Assembly (NCBI RefSeq): GCF_032911225.1
Contig: NZ_CP136600.1
Location: forward strand, 4,092,001 to 4,156,000
Direction of reading: 5' to 3'
DNA: 64,000 bases
Source of the DNA: Thalassotalea fonticola
GTDB taxonomy: Bacteria > Pseudomonadota > Gammaproteobacteria > Enterobacterales > Alteromonadaceae
Shown here: positions 7,621 to 17,118 of the stretch, one piece after another
Layout: every line of letters starts with the position of its first letter
Numbering within the stretch: position 1 is the first letter of the stretch
Notes under the pieces: model-generated
Databases searched by the model: none
What the model saw: the letters and a program-made list of their open reading frames with translations, nothing else
Told to the model about the DNA's origin: nothing
Translations under genes and position numbers: made by a program

Positions 7621-9438
7621 GTGTTAGACAAATTACGTAACATCGCAATTATTGCGCACGTTGACCATGGTAAAACTACCTTGGTTGATAAACTTCTTGA
7701 TCAATCTGGAACGCTAGATTCTCGAGCTGGTCATGACGAACGAGTAATGGACTCAAACGATATTGAGAAAGAACGTGGTATCACTATCCTTGCTAAAAAC
7801 ACTGCAATCAACTGGGGCGACTACCGTGTAAACATCGTAGATACTCCTGGTCACGCCGATTTTGGTGGTGAAGTTGAGCGTGTTATGTCAATGGTTGACT
7901 CTGTACTTCTTATTGTTGACGCACAAGAAGGTCCTATGCCGCAAACTCGCTTTGTAACTAAAAAAGCGTTTGCTCAAGGTTTAAAGCCAATTGTTGTAAT
8001 CAACAAAATTGACAAGCCAGGCTCTCGTCCAGAATGGGTTATGGATCAAGTTTTCGATTTATTCGACAACTTAGGTGCTACTGATGATCAATTAGACTTT
8101 CAGGTTGTTTACGCTTCAGCGATTAACGGTTGGGCATCTATGGATGCTGATGAAGAAGGCACAGATATGACGCCTTTATTCCAAACAATTGTTGACCAAG
8201 TACCAGCACCTGATGCAGATACTGATGGTTCTTTCCAAATGCAAATCTCGCAGCTTGATTACAGCTCATACTTAGGCGTAATTGGTGTTGGCCGCATTAC
8301 TCGTGGTTCTGTTAAGCCTAATCAACAAGTTACTGTTGAAGGTTCTAACGGTAAAATTCATAACGGTAAAGTAGGTAAAGTATTTGGTTACTTAGGCCTT
8401 GACCGTAATGAAACAGATAAAGCTGAAGCTGGAGATATTATTGCAATTACCGGTTTAGGCGAATTAAAAATCTCTGACACAATTTGTTGTCCAAATGAAG
8501 TTGAAGCATTACCGCCATTGTCAGTAGACGAACCTACTATTAACATGACATTCCAGGTAAACACTTCTCCGTTTTCTGGTAAAGAAGGTAAATTCGTTAC
8601 TTCACGTAACATTAAAGACCGTTTAGACAAAGAGTTAGTTCATAACGTTGCATTACGTGTTGAGCAACTTGACGATCCTGATAAATTTAAAGTTTCAGGT
8701 CGTGGTGAACTTCACTTAGGTATTTTAATTGAAAACATGCGTCGTGAAGGTTTTGAACTAGCCGTATCTCGCCCAGAAGTTATCATGCGCGAAGTTGATG
8801 GCCAAATGGAAGAACCATACGAAACCGTGACTATTGATGTTGAAGAGCAACATCAAGGTACCATTATGGAACGTATGGGTGTTCGTAAAGCCGAATTAAC
8901 TGATATGGCCCCAGATGGAAAAGGCCGTATTCGTATGGACTTTATCATGCCATCACGTGGCTTAATTGGTTTCCAAACTGAGTTTATGACTATTACTTCT
9001 GGTTCTGGTTTAATATACCATACGTTCTTACAGTACGGTCCTCATAAAGGTGGCGAAATTGGTCAACGCTTAAACGGTGTTATGATCGCTAATGCTACTG
9101 GTAAAGCCCTTACTAACGCTATCTTTAACTTACAAGCACGTGGCCGTATGTTAATTGGTCACGGTGTTGATATTTATGAAGGCCAAGTAATTGGTATTCA
9201 TTCACGTGATAACGATTTAACCGTAAATGCCCTTAAAGGTAAGCAGTTAACAAACGTTCGTTCATCAGGTACTGATGAAGCGCAAACCTTAACGCCGCCA
9301 ATTATCATGTCTTTAGAGCAAGCGCTTGAATTCATCGATAACGACGAGTTAGTTGAAGTAACACCTGACAGCATCCGTATACGTAAAAAGTCTTTAAAAG
9401 AAAATGAACGTAAACGTGAAGGTCGTGCAGCTAAATAA
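7621..9438 (+). CDS. typA: Translational GTPase TypA/BipA
   Basis: TypA is a ribosome-binding GTPase of the EF-G type that helps 50S assembly and growth in stress and cold. GTPase motifs are HVDHGKTT (G1), RGITI (G2), DTPGH (G3) and NKID (G4), within the first 140 residues; domains II, III and V and the TypA C-terminal domain follow. I start at the GTG at 7621 (protein [20 protein letters not shown], 605 residues, close to the 607 of E. coli), preceded by AAAGG. The frame stays open upstream to 7483, but the added residues form a stray hydrophobic stretch not found in the family. Confidence 0.97.
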   Translation: MLDKLRNIAIIAHVDHGKTTLVDKLLDQSGTLDSRAGHDERVMDSNDIEKERGITILAKNTAINWGDYRVNIVDTPGHADFGGEVERVMSMVDSVLLIVDAQEGPMPQTRFVTKKAFAQGLKPIVVINKIDKPGSRPEWVMDQVFDLFDNLGATDDQLDFQVVYASAINGWASMDADEEGTDMTPLFQTIVDQVPAPDADTDGSFQMQISQLDYSSYLGVIGVGRITRGSVKPNQQVTVEGSNGKIHNGKVGKVFGYLGLDRNETDKAEAGDIIAITGLGELKISDTICCPNEVEALPPLSVDEPTINMTFQVNTSPFSGKEGKFVTSRNIKDRLDKELVHNVALRVEQLDDPDKFKVSGRGELHLGILIENMRREGFELAVSRPEVIMREVDGQMEEPYETVTIDVEEQHQGTIMERMGVRKAELTDMAPDGKGRIRMDFIMPSRGLIGFQTEFMTITSGSGLIYHTFLQYGPHKGGEIGQRLNGVMIANATGKALTNAIFNLQARGRMLIGHGVDIYEGQVIGIHSRDNDLTVNALKGKQLTNVRSSGTDEAQTLTPPIIMSLEQALEFIDNDELVEVTPDSIRIRKKSLKENERKREGRAAK

Positions 9439-9466
9439 ATATATTTAGTGCACTGAATTGATGTTT

Positions 9467-9496
9467 AAAAATGCCAGCTTTTGCTGGCATTTTTTA
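9467..9496 (+). terminator. Terminator of typA
   Basis: The stem AAAAATGCCAGC / GCTGGCATTTTT (9467-9478, 9483-9494) has a TTTT loop and a T-run; it is very strong. Confidence 0.9.
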
Positions 9497-9564
9497 TTTC
9501 AGGGAAGAAATAATGCAAATCGCCATGCATGGCAATAGGTTTGTAATTTCAGGGAAGAAATAAT
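9496..9564 (+). repeat. Two 19-bp direct repeats, 50-bp period
   Basis: ATTTCAGGGAAGAAATAAT occurs at 9496-9514 and again at 9546-9564. Between them is the 12-bp perfect palindrome GCCATGCATGGC (9522-9533). The rest of the 380-bp space up to the next gene (9818) is AT-rich with no gene seen; a TTGACA at 9723-9728 could be part of its promoter. Confidence 0.6.
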
Positions 9565-9817
9565 ACCAAGCTTACAAATACACCATGGATTGCAATAAAC
9601 TTTAGCCTGAGCATATGAAAATACTATATCCATAATTTACATAAGGTTTTATTGCTTTAATAATCAGCAGTTACGCCGTGTTTTGCGGTAAAAAGTTGCT
9701 TATTGACTGCATTAAGGGTATTTTTGACAATGGTAAATACAATAAGAATAAGACGCATTTCAACTTTAATAATATGAAAGCGAACTTATTCATTTAAATC
9801 ATTATTAAGGGTGAATT

Positions 9818-10450
9818 ATGGACATCATGGAAATTATTAATTTCTTGGCTCGCTGGGGCCATTTACTATTCGGTATGACCTGGATAGGACTTTTATACTA
9901 CTTTAACTTTATTCAAGGTGGCTATTTCAAACAAGCTACTCCTGAAGCATTAAGCGACGCGAAAAAACACTTAGCACCTGCTGCTTTGTGGTGGTTCCGT
10001 TGGGGCGCAATGTTCACTTTCCTAACCGGTTTAGTGTTACTAATGGGCGTTACCAAAATGAATGTATTAAATGATTACATCGTTGTTGGTGCTGTTATGG
10101 GTACATTAATGTTTTTAAACGTTTGGTTAATTATCTGGCCGAACCAAAAGATTGCTTTAGGCATGGTTGAAGGCGATGGCCCTGCTGCTGGTGCAAAAGC
10201 TCTTTTAGCATCTCGTACTAACACTTTATTCTCAGGTCCAATGGCATTCTTCATGATGGCTGGTCCACACTTTGGTGGTTACGGTTTAGGTTGGGGTTCT
10301 ACAGCAATGTGGGTTGCCTTAGCTATTGTTGCTGCTTTAGAAGTAAATGCAGTTGCTGGTAAGCAAGGTACTATGACTACAGTTCGAGGTGTTATCACTT
10401 CAAGCTTAGTATTAACTGCAGTATTAGTTGCGGTATTAAAATTAGTTTAA
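9818..10450 (+). CDS. PuuD-like membrane protein (urate oxidase N-terminal domain family)
   Basis: The product has 210 residues with about six or more membrane helices. The N-terminus (FLARWGHLLFGMTWIGLLYYFNF) and the segment ALWWFRWGAMFTFLTGLVLL match the membrane domain of the PuuD/DUF989 family. Full-length PuuD proteins are about 400 residues with a C-terminal cytochrome c domain and oxidise urate; here the protein ends after the membrane part and has no CxxCH. No purine degradation gene is nearby, so urate oxidation cannot be assumed. GGGTGAATT precedes the ATG, and it is monocistronic with its own terminator. The family call is fairly sure, the function open. Confidence 0.65.
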   Translation: MDIMEIINFLARWGHLLFGMTWIGLLYYFNFIQGGYFKQATPEALSDAKKHLAPAALWWFRWGAMFTFLTGLVLLMGVTKMNVLNDYIVVGAVMGTLMFLNVWLIIWPNQKIALGMVEGDGPAAGAKALLASRTNTLFSGPMAFFMMAGPHFGGYGLGWGSTAMWVALAIVAALEVNAVAGKQGTMTTVRGVITSSLVLTAVLVAVLKLV

Positions 10451-10474
10451 TTTTAACTAATTAACTATTCGAAG

Positions 10475-10502
10475 AGCCGAGTTTAATACTCGGCTTTTTT
10501 AT
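10475..10502 (+). terminator. Terminator of the PuuD-like gene
   Basis: The stem AGCCGAGT / ACTCGGCT (10475-10482, 10488-10495) has a 5-base loop followed by a run of T. Confidence 0.85.
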
Positions 10503-10598
10503 TTAAGGGATGATGAAATACGAACCTTATTAATCTAATTAGGTTTGTAAATTTTTTTGGTATACACTTCTTATTAATATCAATCACTTAATCACTCT

Positions 10599-11411
10599 AT
10601 GAAATTACGATTAAATTCTCTTCTTGTTACTGTTGCTGTGATTAGTTTTTCAGGCGAAGGGAGTGAAAAAACCATTGCAATAGATGCCGGCTCTGCGGCA
10701 GGTCAGAAATTGGCAGAACAAAAAAAGCTCGCAGCGCAACAAGAAAAAGCGAAAGGGACGGGGTTAGATCCTACTGAAGTGATTGGCCGAGTTGAATTTA
10801 ACTACACCTATTTAGAGCAGAAAACTGGCACAGAACGCCACAGTGGCGTATTGAAAGTTGATACCGACTTAGATGATAAAACTATTGTTGGTTTTGAAAT
10901 GCCATTATCGTCAGCAAAAATACCTGACGGTAGTGAGCAAAATGGTATTGGTGATATTGGTATAAATATTCGTCGTTCGGTGTATGTAAGCCCATCTTTT
11001 TCAGTGATGGCGGGCGGTGGGATTACTTTTGATACAGCCAGTGATGACCAACTCGGTGAAGGCAGTCATCGTTTAAGTGCAGGTGTATTTACTGCTTGGC
11101 GTCACGGTGAGTGGATGATCGCTAACATAACCTCACTTCGGCTTTATGAAAGCCATGCTGAAGATTTAAATTCATTTAGCTTAGTACCTTTAATTGCATG
11201 GCAACCGATGGGAGAGTATTTAAGTTTTATATCTCTTGGCTTACCATTTTCATATCGCTATGAATCGGAAGAAGAAGTGATGAATGGCTTTTTAAGTTTC
11301 GGTAAAGTCATGTCTAATAAAGATGTTTATTCAATAGGATCAAAATTTAATATTAGCGGCCCAGACAATGATGATTTTGTTTTAACTTTAGGCTATAAAC
11401 GCTTATTTTAA
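10599..11411 (+). CDS. Putative outer-membrane beta-barrel protein
   Basis: The product has 270 residues. A short N-terminal hydrophobic leader (SLLVTVAVISFSG) is followed by a charged helical stretch (AEQKKLAAQQEKAK), then alternating beta-strand segments (GIGDIGINIRRSVYVSPSFSVMAGGGITF). It ends in LTLGYKRLF, with a C-terminal aromatic residue as in outer-membrane barrels. The style fits the transporter-like/phenol-degradation MetA-type barrel families, but I do not recognise a specific one. It stands alone between two unrelated genes. The substrate is unknown. Confidence 0.55.
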   Translation: MKLRLNSLLVTVAVISFSGEGSEKTIAIDAGSAAGQKLAEQKKLAAQQEKAKGTGLDPTEVIGRVEFNYTYLEQKTGTERHSGVLKVDTDLDDKTIVGFEMPLSSAKIPDGSEQNGIGDIGINIRRSVYVSPSFSVMAGGGITFDTASDDQLGEGSHRLSAGVFTAWRHGEWMIANITSLRLYESHAEDLNSFSLVPLIAWQPMGEYLSFISLGLPFSYRYESEEEVMNGFLSFGKVMSNKDVYSIGSKFNISGPDNDDFVLTLGYKRLF

Positions 11412-11435
11412 TATTTAAATCGTTATAGATAGTGC

Positions 11436-11457
11436 AGGGCTATTCTAATAGCCCTGA
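11436..11457. terminator. Hairpin between convergent genes
   Basis: CAGGGCTATT / AATAGCCCTG (11436-11445, 11448-11457) is a perfect 10-bp inverted repeat 25 bp after the barrel gene. It overlaps the last codons of the convergent minus-strand gene. There is no clear T-run, so termination is uncertain. Confidence 0.45.
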
Positions 11458-11667
11458 TAAACTTCTGTACCTTGCGGCATCAATGATTGACCAAAGGTGT
11501 ACAAAAGCACCGGCAATCCATAAAATAAAACTAAAATATAAAACTCCGCTTACAACAAAAAATAGTAAAGCCGCAATAACTCGGCCTTGCACTAATTGCC
11601 CAAGACCGGGGATAAAAATACAACAAATTGCGGCTATCACATTGCCACCTGATCCAGGTTGCGCCAT
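11440..11667 (-). CDS. Small two-helix membrane protein
   Basis: The 75-residue protein (MAQPGSGGNVIAAICCIFIPG...) has two membrane helices joined by a short loop, with a GLGQL(V)QGR turn resembling TM2-type small proteins. The end is WSIIDAARYR. The frame extends to a TTG at 11679, but GGAG lies 6 bases before the ATG ending at 11667, so I use that start. It runs against the barrel gene upstream in map order. I know similar small proteins in related marine bacteria but no function. Confidence 0.65.
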   Translation of the reverse strand: MAQPGSGGNVIAAICCIFIPGLGQLVQGRVIAALLFFVVSGVLYFSFILWIAGAFVHLWSIIDAARYRSLSGLLE

Positions 11668-11750
11668 ACATTTCTCCAAATGATTTATTTAATTAAAACT
11701 AATATATCTAGTATAGTTAATATAACACTAAGAAAACCATAGAATTATTA

Positions 11751-12617
11751 ATGAAATTGTCACAAATTATTGCACGTTATCCAAAAGTGATCCCACTGAT
11801 TCGGTTTGCTCAACATTACGTTAAGCGTTGCAAGCATGATCAAATTCAAGTGTCGGCTGGATATTTGTCTTATGTAACCTTGATGTCATTAGTACCGTTA
11901 ATTTTAGTGATGTTCTCTATTGTTACCGCATTTCCAATTTTTGGCGAGATACACAACGATATTGAACGCTTTATCTTTAGTAATTTTGTACCAACAGCTT
12001 CAGAGCAAATACAAACCCAAATAGATGGTTTTGTTACCAATGCTTCGCAAATGCCAGGCATGGAAATATTCTTCCTGTTTATTCTGGCCATGTTACTTAT
12101 ATCGACAGTAGATAAATCTTTAAACCGTATTTGGCGCATCCACACCCGCCGAAAGCGCATCACTTCGTTTGCGGTTTATTGGATGATACTGACATTAGGT
12201 CCTGTGCTTATTGGTATTAGTATATTGGCAACATCTCATATTATTTCACTTGTTTCTGGTAGCGGTGTTGATGCCACTACTTTAAATGATTTACTACTGC
12301 GGGCCTTACCATTTGTTGCGTCGATGGCCGGTTTTTTAGTGCTTTACATGTTAGTGCCCAATACTGCGGTTAAATTTAAGTATGCGCTTTTTGGTGCAAT
12401 TGTTGCGACGATTTTATTTGAATTGGCAAAAAGAGGTTTTGCTATTTTCGTTACCAAATTGCCTACATACGAAGCAATATATGGTGCTTTGGCGATTATT
12501 CCTATTTTATTTATCTGGGTATATTTATCATGGTTGATTGTATTTTTAGGCGCAGAAATTACCGTTTGTTTGCAAGAAATTAGTGCTGGCAAGCATAAAT
12601 CAGCTAAAATTAATTAG
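11751..12617 (+). CDS. YihY/BrkB family inner-membrane protein
   Basis: The 288-residue protein has about six membrane helices. Family marks are the N-terminal QVSAGYLSYVTLMSLVPLILVMFS, the KSLNRIWRI segment and the C-terminal YGALAIIPILFIWVYLSWLIVFLGAEI. E. coli YihY has 290 residues. Once misread as ribonuclease BN, the family's role is not settled; transport has been proposed. It heads the plus-strand run yihY-pip-dtd-yiiD, which is also found in Shewanella and relatives. Confidence 0.9.
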   Translation: MKLSQIIARYPKVIPLIRFAQHYVKRCKHDQIQVSAGYLSYVTLMSLVPLILVMFSIVTAFPIFGEIHNDIERFIFSNFVPTASEQIQTQIDGFVTNASQMPGMEIFFLFILAMLLISTVDKSLNRIWRIHTRRKRITSFAVYWMILTLGPVLIGISILATSHIISLVSGSGVDATTLNDLLLRALPFVASMAGFLVLYMLVPNTAVKFKYALFGAIVATILFELAKRGFAIFVTKLPTYEAIYGALAIIPILFIWVYLSWLIVFLGAEITVCLQEISAGKHKSAKIN

Positions 12618-12644
12618 TATTAAATTAATATCAGGATCATCGCG

Positions 12645-13601
12645 TTGCATAGTTTATATCCAAAAATTAAACCTAACCAATCACAATACTTAAGTATTGG
12701 AGAGCATAATATTTATATTGAGGAAAGTGGTAATCCTGATGGTATTCCGGTGTTATATCTACATGGTGGGCCTGGGGGCGGCAGTAGTAGTGATCATCGC
12801 CGTTATTTTAACCCGGAAAAATACCGGATTATTATCTTTGATCAACGCGGTTGCGGTAAATCAACTCCCCATGCAAGTACGAGCAATAATACTACTTGGG
12901 ACTTGGTCGATGATATTGAAGAGATCCGAGAGTATTTCTCAATTACAAAATGGCTAATTGCTGGAGGTTCTTGGGGGACAACACTAGCCCTTGCTTATGG
13001 TATTAAACACAGTGATAGGGTCACAGGCTTTATTTTACGTGGTATCTTTTTAGGTACCGAAGAAGAAACACATTGGTTATATGGAAAAGACGGCGCTGGT
13101 GCAATTTATCCTGATCATTACCTAGACTTTATCGCGCCCATTAAGCATCAGCACTTTAGTGATCCGGTTAAAACCTTTCATAAACTATTAACTTCAGATA
13201 ATGAAATTGCCCGAATAGCGGCTGCTAAAGCATGGACACTATGGGAAACTCGCATTTCAGCATTGCAAATTGACAAAGCTGAATTATCGAGCCCAGAGGA
13301 AACCCACGGGGCGATAGCTATGGCATGTTTAGAGAATCATTATTTCATTAATCAATGCTTCTTTGAGCCTGACTTTATTATTAAAAATATTGCTAAAATT
13401 GCTCACATCCCTGGCTTTATCATTCATGGTCGCTACGATATGGTTTGTCAGTTAAAACAAGCGCATATTCTTGCTCAACATTGGCCTAACGCGCAATTAC
13501 AAATCATTCCAAAATCAGGCCATAGCGGCTTTGAAGTCGCAATAATTGATGCCATTTGCCAGGCATCTGATAAAATGGCTGCCTTTATTGAATCGAAGTA
13601 A
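12645..13601 (+). CDS. pip: Proline iminopeptidase
   Basis: This is a cytoplasmic alpha/beta hydrolase (peptidase S33) that releases N-terminal proline from peptides. The oxyanion motif is LHGGPGGGSS (from about residue 39), the nucleophile elbow GGSWGT has Ser109, the acid is in HGRYDMVC and the histidine in PKSGHSGFE. The length of 318 is normal for the family. The start is a TTG 28 bp after the yihY stop, preceded by AGGA; co-transcription is likely. Confidence 0.92.
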   Translation: MHSLYPKIKPNQSQYLSIGEHNIYIEESGNPDGIPVLYLHGGPGGGSSSDHRRYFNPEKYRIIIFDQRGCGKSTPHASTSNNTTWDLVDDIEEIREYFSITKWLIAGGSWGTTLALAYGIKHSDRVTGFILRGIFLGTEEETHWLYGKDGAGAIYPDHYLDFIAPIKHQHFSDPVKTFHKLLTSDNEIARIAAAKAWTLWETRISALQIDKAELSSPEETHGAIAMACLENHYFINQCFFEPDFIIKNIAKIAHIPGFIIHGRYDMVCQLKQAHILAQHWPNAQLQIIPKSGHSGFEVAIIDAICQASDKMAAFIESK

Positions 13602-13625
13602 ACCTAGTAAAGCCTAAGAAGTATT

Positions 13626-14063
13626 ATGATCGCGTTAATTCAAAGAGCAAGCCATGCTCATGTGTCTATTTGTGACAATATCAATGGCGAAATAGGTAAA
13701 GGCCTAGTGGTGTTACTAGGTGTTGAAAAAGACGATGACGAAGCCAAAGCTAAGCGGCTTGCCCAGCGAGTAGCCACATATAGAGTTTTTGAAGATGAGC
13801 AAGGTAAAATGAACCTAGACGTTGGGCAAGTGGGAGGCGATTTATTAGTTATTTCACAATTTACCCTAGCTGCTGATACTAAGCGCGGTAAAAGGCCAAG
13901 CTTTTCAGGCTCCGCAGAGCCTGCTTTAGGTGAGAAACTGTATGAATATTTTTGCCTGCAATTAAGAGAACTTGGTTTTAAAGTGCCAACCGGAGTTTTC
14001 GGCGCCGATATGCAAGTGACCTTAACTAATGATGGTCCTGTCACCTTCACCCTAACCACTTAA
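13626..14063 (+). CDS. dtd: D-aminoacyl-tRNA deacylase
   Basis: Dtd, 145 residues, hydrolyses D-amino acids from mis-charged tRNA in the cytoplasm. The family motifs are complete: [13 protein letters not shown] at the start, SQFTLAAD in the active site and NDGPVTFTL (the Gly-Pro chirality filter) at the end. It lies 24 bp after pip and 18 bp before yiiD, inside the same run. Confidence 0.97.
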   Translation: MIALIQRASHAHVSICDNINGEIGKGLVVLLGVEKDDDEAKAKRLAQRVATYRVFEDEQGKMNLDVGQVGGDLLVISQFTLAADTKRGKRPSFSGSAEPALGEKLYEYFCLQLRELGFKVPTGVFGADMQVTLTNDGPVTFTLTT

Positions 14064-14081
14064 ACCATCAGAAGTAGCATA

Positions 14082-15011
14082 ATGTCAGAGCCTATATTTA
14101 CTGTAAAACAACCCGTGAGTGAAGATGAGTTCAACGCTTATCATCAAGTTCGATTTGAACAATTAAGACAACCTTGGAAGCAACCGAAAGGATCCGAAGT
14201 TGATGAACTTGAAAATCAATCAGTACACCGTATGGTGGTTGATCAACAAGGTAATGTTGCTGCTGTAGGTCGATTGCATAAGACCAGTTGTTTTGTCGCA
14301 CAGATTCGTTTTATGGCAGTAAGTGATAAATATCAAGGCAGGGGATTGGGTAGAATAATACTGCAAGCTCTTGAACATGAAGCTGCAATTCAAGGCGTTG
14401 AAACGATAGAGCTTAATGCCAGAGAGGTAGCGTTAAATTTTTATCAAGCCTGTGATTATCAGTTACTTAGCCAAGCTCATACTTTATACGGTGAAGTAAA
14501 ACATTTCACCATGGTTAAACAGATAAAGCGCATAGAGAATTGTTCTAGTAGTTGGCTAGCAGAGTTAAAAGAGGTTTGGCATAACACCATCCCGATGTCA
14601 AAACATATGAAGATTCATCCTGCTTCATTAGTCGATGAACAATTTACCGTTTGTGCTAACCGAGAAGCAAATATTAACCTGCACAACACTATGTTTGCCG
14701 GGAGCATTTATACATTAGCAACATTGACTGGTTGGGGCTGGGTGCACCTACTGCTAAAACAGCATGAATTAGCGGGGGATATAGTTTTAGCTGATGCTGA
14801 TATTCGCTATAAACACCCTTTACATGGTCAGCCACTGGCAAAAACTCAACAACGCCTTACTTCCGGTAAAATAGACGTTTTAAGCAAAGGACGTAGAGCC
14901 CGCATACAAGTACAGGTAGATGTTTATGATGGCGATAAAGTTGTGGCAATATTCAATGGTAAGTACGTAGTACTGCCACTTAGTAAACTTGAACAGAGTG
15001 AGGAAAATTAA
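14082..15011 (+). CDS. yiiD: Bifunctional GNAT acetyltransferase / thioesterase-like protein YiiD
   Basis: This 309-residue protein is a fusion of two domains. Residues 1-145 form a GNAT domain with the acetyl-CoA loop KYQGRGLGRIIL. Residues about 160-300 form the YiiD_C hot-dog thioesterase-like domain (HNTMFAGSIYTLATLTGWGWVHLLL, DADIRYKHPL). E. coli YiiD has the same order and size. The substrates are unknown. The neighbour dtd is also conserved next to yiiD in enterobacteria and marine relatives. Confidence 0.9.
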   Translation: MSEPIFTVKQPVSEDEFNAYHQVRFEQLRQPWKQPKGSEVDELENQSVHRMVVDQQGNVAAVGRLHKTSCFVAQIRFMAVSDKYQGRGLGRIILQALEHEAAIQGVETIELNAREVALNFYQACDYQLLSQAHTLYGEVKHFTMVKQIKRIENCSSSWLAELKEVWHNTIPMSKHMKIHPASLVDEQFTVCANREANINLHNTMFAGSIYTLATLTGWGWVHLLLKQHELAGDIVLADADIRYKHPLHGQPLAKTQQRLTSGKIDVLSKGRRARIQVQVDVYDGDKVVAIFNGKYVVLPLSKLEQSEEN

Positions 15012-15878
15012 TTGACCGATTGTACCCATAGTACTGGCAGCGTAGCTATTATTGGCGCCGGTTGGCTTGGCTTACCTTTAGCGTTAACATTACAAGAAAA
15101 GGGCATAAAGGTAATCACTAGTGCAACAAGTTTGGATAGTGTAAATACGCTTGAGCAACTAGGCTTGAATGCTTGTTTGTTAAATTTACCTCATATAGAA
15201 AATGATTCTGCTGTACTGCAATGCCAGCACCTTGTGATATGTATTCCTCCGGGTATTCGCTATGGTAAAAGTGACTATGTTGCCAAGATTTCAGCCATTG
15301 TACATAAAGCTGAACTAGCGTTTAGTGCTGTTGAAAGTATCACCCTATTAAGCTCTACGGCTGTTTACAATGGTTTGGACGGCGAGGTTTATGAAGACAG
15401 CGCACTAAATTTACATGCTGCAAAAGTTGCGATAATACAGCAAGCTGAAATGGCTGTTTTGAATTGCCAGTGCGCTATAAAAACAGTGTTAAGGTTGGGT
15501 GGCTTAATGGGCTATGATCGCCAACCAGGACGATTTTTTAAAAACAATCGCGCAATACCTAATCCAGAGTCGGTTATTAATTTTATTCACCGTGATGATG
15601 TGATTGGCATAATTTGCCAACTACTTGAACATATTCAAAATAAAAACAACTTGCATAACCCAACGAATATATTTAACTGTACTGCACCATATCACCCAAC
15701 TCGGCGCGACTTTTATCAAAAAGCAATAGCCAATTTGGGCCTGCCTGAGGCAAGTTTTAGTAAACAAGAAGAAGTGCAGGGAAAGTTAATTAACAGTTTA
15801 TATATTGGCAATTTACAATATCAATTCAAATATCCTGATATAATAGCTTGCCTTGAAACTCAAACTAACGCGGATTAA
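15012..15878 (+). CDS. NAD(P)-binding epimerase-like protein (YeeZ/SDR type)
   Basis: The 288-residue protein starts with the Rossmann motif GAGWLGLPLA (about residues 16-25) and has LLSSTAVY (SDR-type serine region). The later segment FIHRDDVIGII resembles YeeZ-like extended SDR proteins. The usual YxxxK catalytic pair is not obvious, so enzymatic activity is uncertain. The TTG start directly abuts the TAA of yiiD, so translation is probably coupled. The substrate is unknown. Confidence 0.75.
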   Translation: MTDCTHSTGSVAIIGAGWLGLPLALTLQEKGIKVITSATSLDSVNTLEQLGLNACLLNLPHIENDSAVLQCQHLVICIPPGIRYGKSDYVAKISAIVHKAELAFSAVESITLLSSTAVYNGLDGEVYEDSALNLHAAKVAIIQQAEMAVLNCQCAIKTVLRLGGLMGYDRQPGRFFKNNRAIPNPESVINFIHRDDVIGIICQLLEHIQNKNNLHNPTNIFNCTAPYHPTRRDFYQKAIANLGLPEASFSKQEEVQGKLINSLYIGNLQYQFKYPDIIACLETQTNAD

Positions 15879-15882
15879 GTTT

Positions 15883-16110
15883 TTGTCAACAAAAAGCCCA
15901 TTAACGACTAAAAAATTATTGCAGTTTTTTATCATTATTTTTATCCATATTTCTTTATTAGATCTTTTCATGATCTCGGTTAATGGACCGTTTTTTCTAT
16001 GGCAAGAAAATTTACAAATTACCACAATCTCTGTGCACCTAAGTATTGTCTTGTGCTGTTGTCTTTTGTTATGGGTTTTAAATTCCCTTCATAATAAAAT
16101 AGCCAAATAA
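15883..16110 (+). CDS. Small membrane protein of unknown function
   Basis: The 75-residue frame from a TTG at 15883 (an earlier TTG at 15853 overlaps the upstream gene) encodes two predicted membrane helices: LLQFFIIIFIHISLLDLFMISV and ISVHLSIVLCCCLLLWVL. It fills the space between the SDR gene and the YcxB-like gene with short gaps on both sides, which favours a real gene. The start has only a weak GGA upstream. I do not recognise the family. Confidence 0.5.
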   Translation: MSTKSPLTTKKLLQFFIIIFIHISLLDLFMISVNGPFFLWQENLQITTISVHLSIVLCCCLLLWVLNSLHNKIAK

Positions 16111-16122
16111 AAAGAATGTATT

Positions 16123-16599
16123 ATGCAATTTGAAAGTAAATTTACCCTCAGTAAACGCCATTTTCGTGAATGTTTTGAACAGTCAAGCTCGTTACAGCCA
16201 AAAAGTAAAAAGCGCTACCTAAAAGCCTTAGCCTTATTTTGCTTTGGGTTATTCTTTTACTGGAGCCAAATAGAAGGTATAAGTGCCCATCTTGGCATGT
16301 TCTTTTTTATACTTGCTTGTGTGGACGCGCTAAGTGTTAAGTTTGCAAAAAGTTGGTGGGTTACTCGGCAAATGTTAAGCAAAGCTGCTGGCAATGAAGT
16401 AGTGATCATTTTATCTGATGAGGGTATTAATATTGAATCCGACTTTGCTAAGCAATTACTTGCCTGGTCAGATATAAAATCTCATCAACAAACAGAAAAA
16501 GGCATTATTCTAATGCCTAACAATGGTGCTAATAGCTACATATCAAAAAGCTGCCTTAATGATAATGCTTGGCGTTATTTACTAGAAAAGCTTTCATAA
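16123..16599 (+). CDS. YcxB-like membrane protein
   Basis: The 158-residue protein has an N-terminal soluble beta segment (FESKFTLSKRHFRECFE), two membrane helices around 45-75 and a C-terminal domain with VIILSDEGINIESDFAKQLLAWSDIKSH. This is the YcxB-like pattern, a small PH-like domain. The function is unknown. It is the last gene of the plus-strand run starting at 11751 and ends 27 bp before the convergent small gene. Confidence 0.65.
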   Translation: MQFESKFTLSKRHFRECFEQSSSLQPKSKKRYLKALALFCFGLFFYWSQIEGISAHLGMFFFILACVDALSVKFAKSWWVTRQMLSKAAGNEVVIILSDEGINIESDFAKQLLAWSDIKSHQQTEKGIILMPNNGANSYISKSCLNDNAWRYLLEKLS

Positions 16600-16625
16600 A
16601 ACAAAAAGCTTTGTAGTTCATACAT

Positions 16626-16922
16626 CTATCCAGCCTTTGAGGCTGCAGCGTTTTCCGCTTTCTCTTTGGCATGGTTTAAATCAACCCCATCCATCAATAA
16701 TAACAAATCGGCGAACGCTTCTCGTAATTTAGAGGATAACTTTTGTGGGTAAGGGGTGTGATTTAAAGTCGCTTTTGAATTGCCGATGTAAATTGATTCA
16801 AACACTTTTTCAATAGATTTAACATCCTTAAAATCTATCTGTTTGGGAGTGATCTTTAATGAAGTAACATACTCATCGTATAACTCTGCGACTAGTTTTT
16901 GAGTTTCTTTTATTCTATCCAT
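16626..16922 (-). CDS. Small soluble hypothetical protein
   Basis: The 98-residue product is charged and mostly helical (MDRIKETQKLVAELYDEYVTSL...), with no membrane segment or signal peptide. The end is Ala-rich (ENAAASKAG). I do not recognise the family. It lies downstream of the SPFH operon terminator, so it must have its own promoter, for which the space between 16922 and 16949 is short. It could also be reached by readthrough. Confidence 0.55.
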   Translation of the reverse strand: MDRIKETQKLVAELYDEYVTSLKITPKQIDFKDVKSIEKVFESIYIGNSKATLNHTPYPQKLSSKLREAFADLLLLMDGVDLNHAKEKAENAAASKAG

Positions 16923-16948
16923 GAAGAACCTTAGTTGAATGTTTTATT

Positions 16949-16976
16949 AAAAAAAAGCACCTAAAGTTAGGTGCTT
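16949..16976 (-). terminator. Terminator of the NfeD-SPFH operon
   Basis: The stem AAGCACCTAA / TTAGGTGCTT (16955-16964, 16967-16976) is preceded on the plus strand by an A-run that becomes the T-run of the minus-strand transcript. It lies 143 bp after the last SPFH gene. Confidence 0.8.
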
Positions 16977-17118
16977 ATAATTCAGGACGAGAGATAACGA
17001 ATCAGTTAGTAACGCTGTGTTAACAATTACTTAAGCTGATAGTTGCAACCAAAATGGAATTAACCATTACAAGTTGTACTCGCCGTGTATATATTTACTA
17101 CCTACTTGCTCTATATAG

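Noticed and set aside
8388..8630. Minus-strand frame within typA
   Set aside because: It is a shadow of the strongly conserved typA coding frame.
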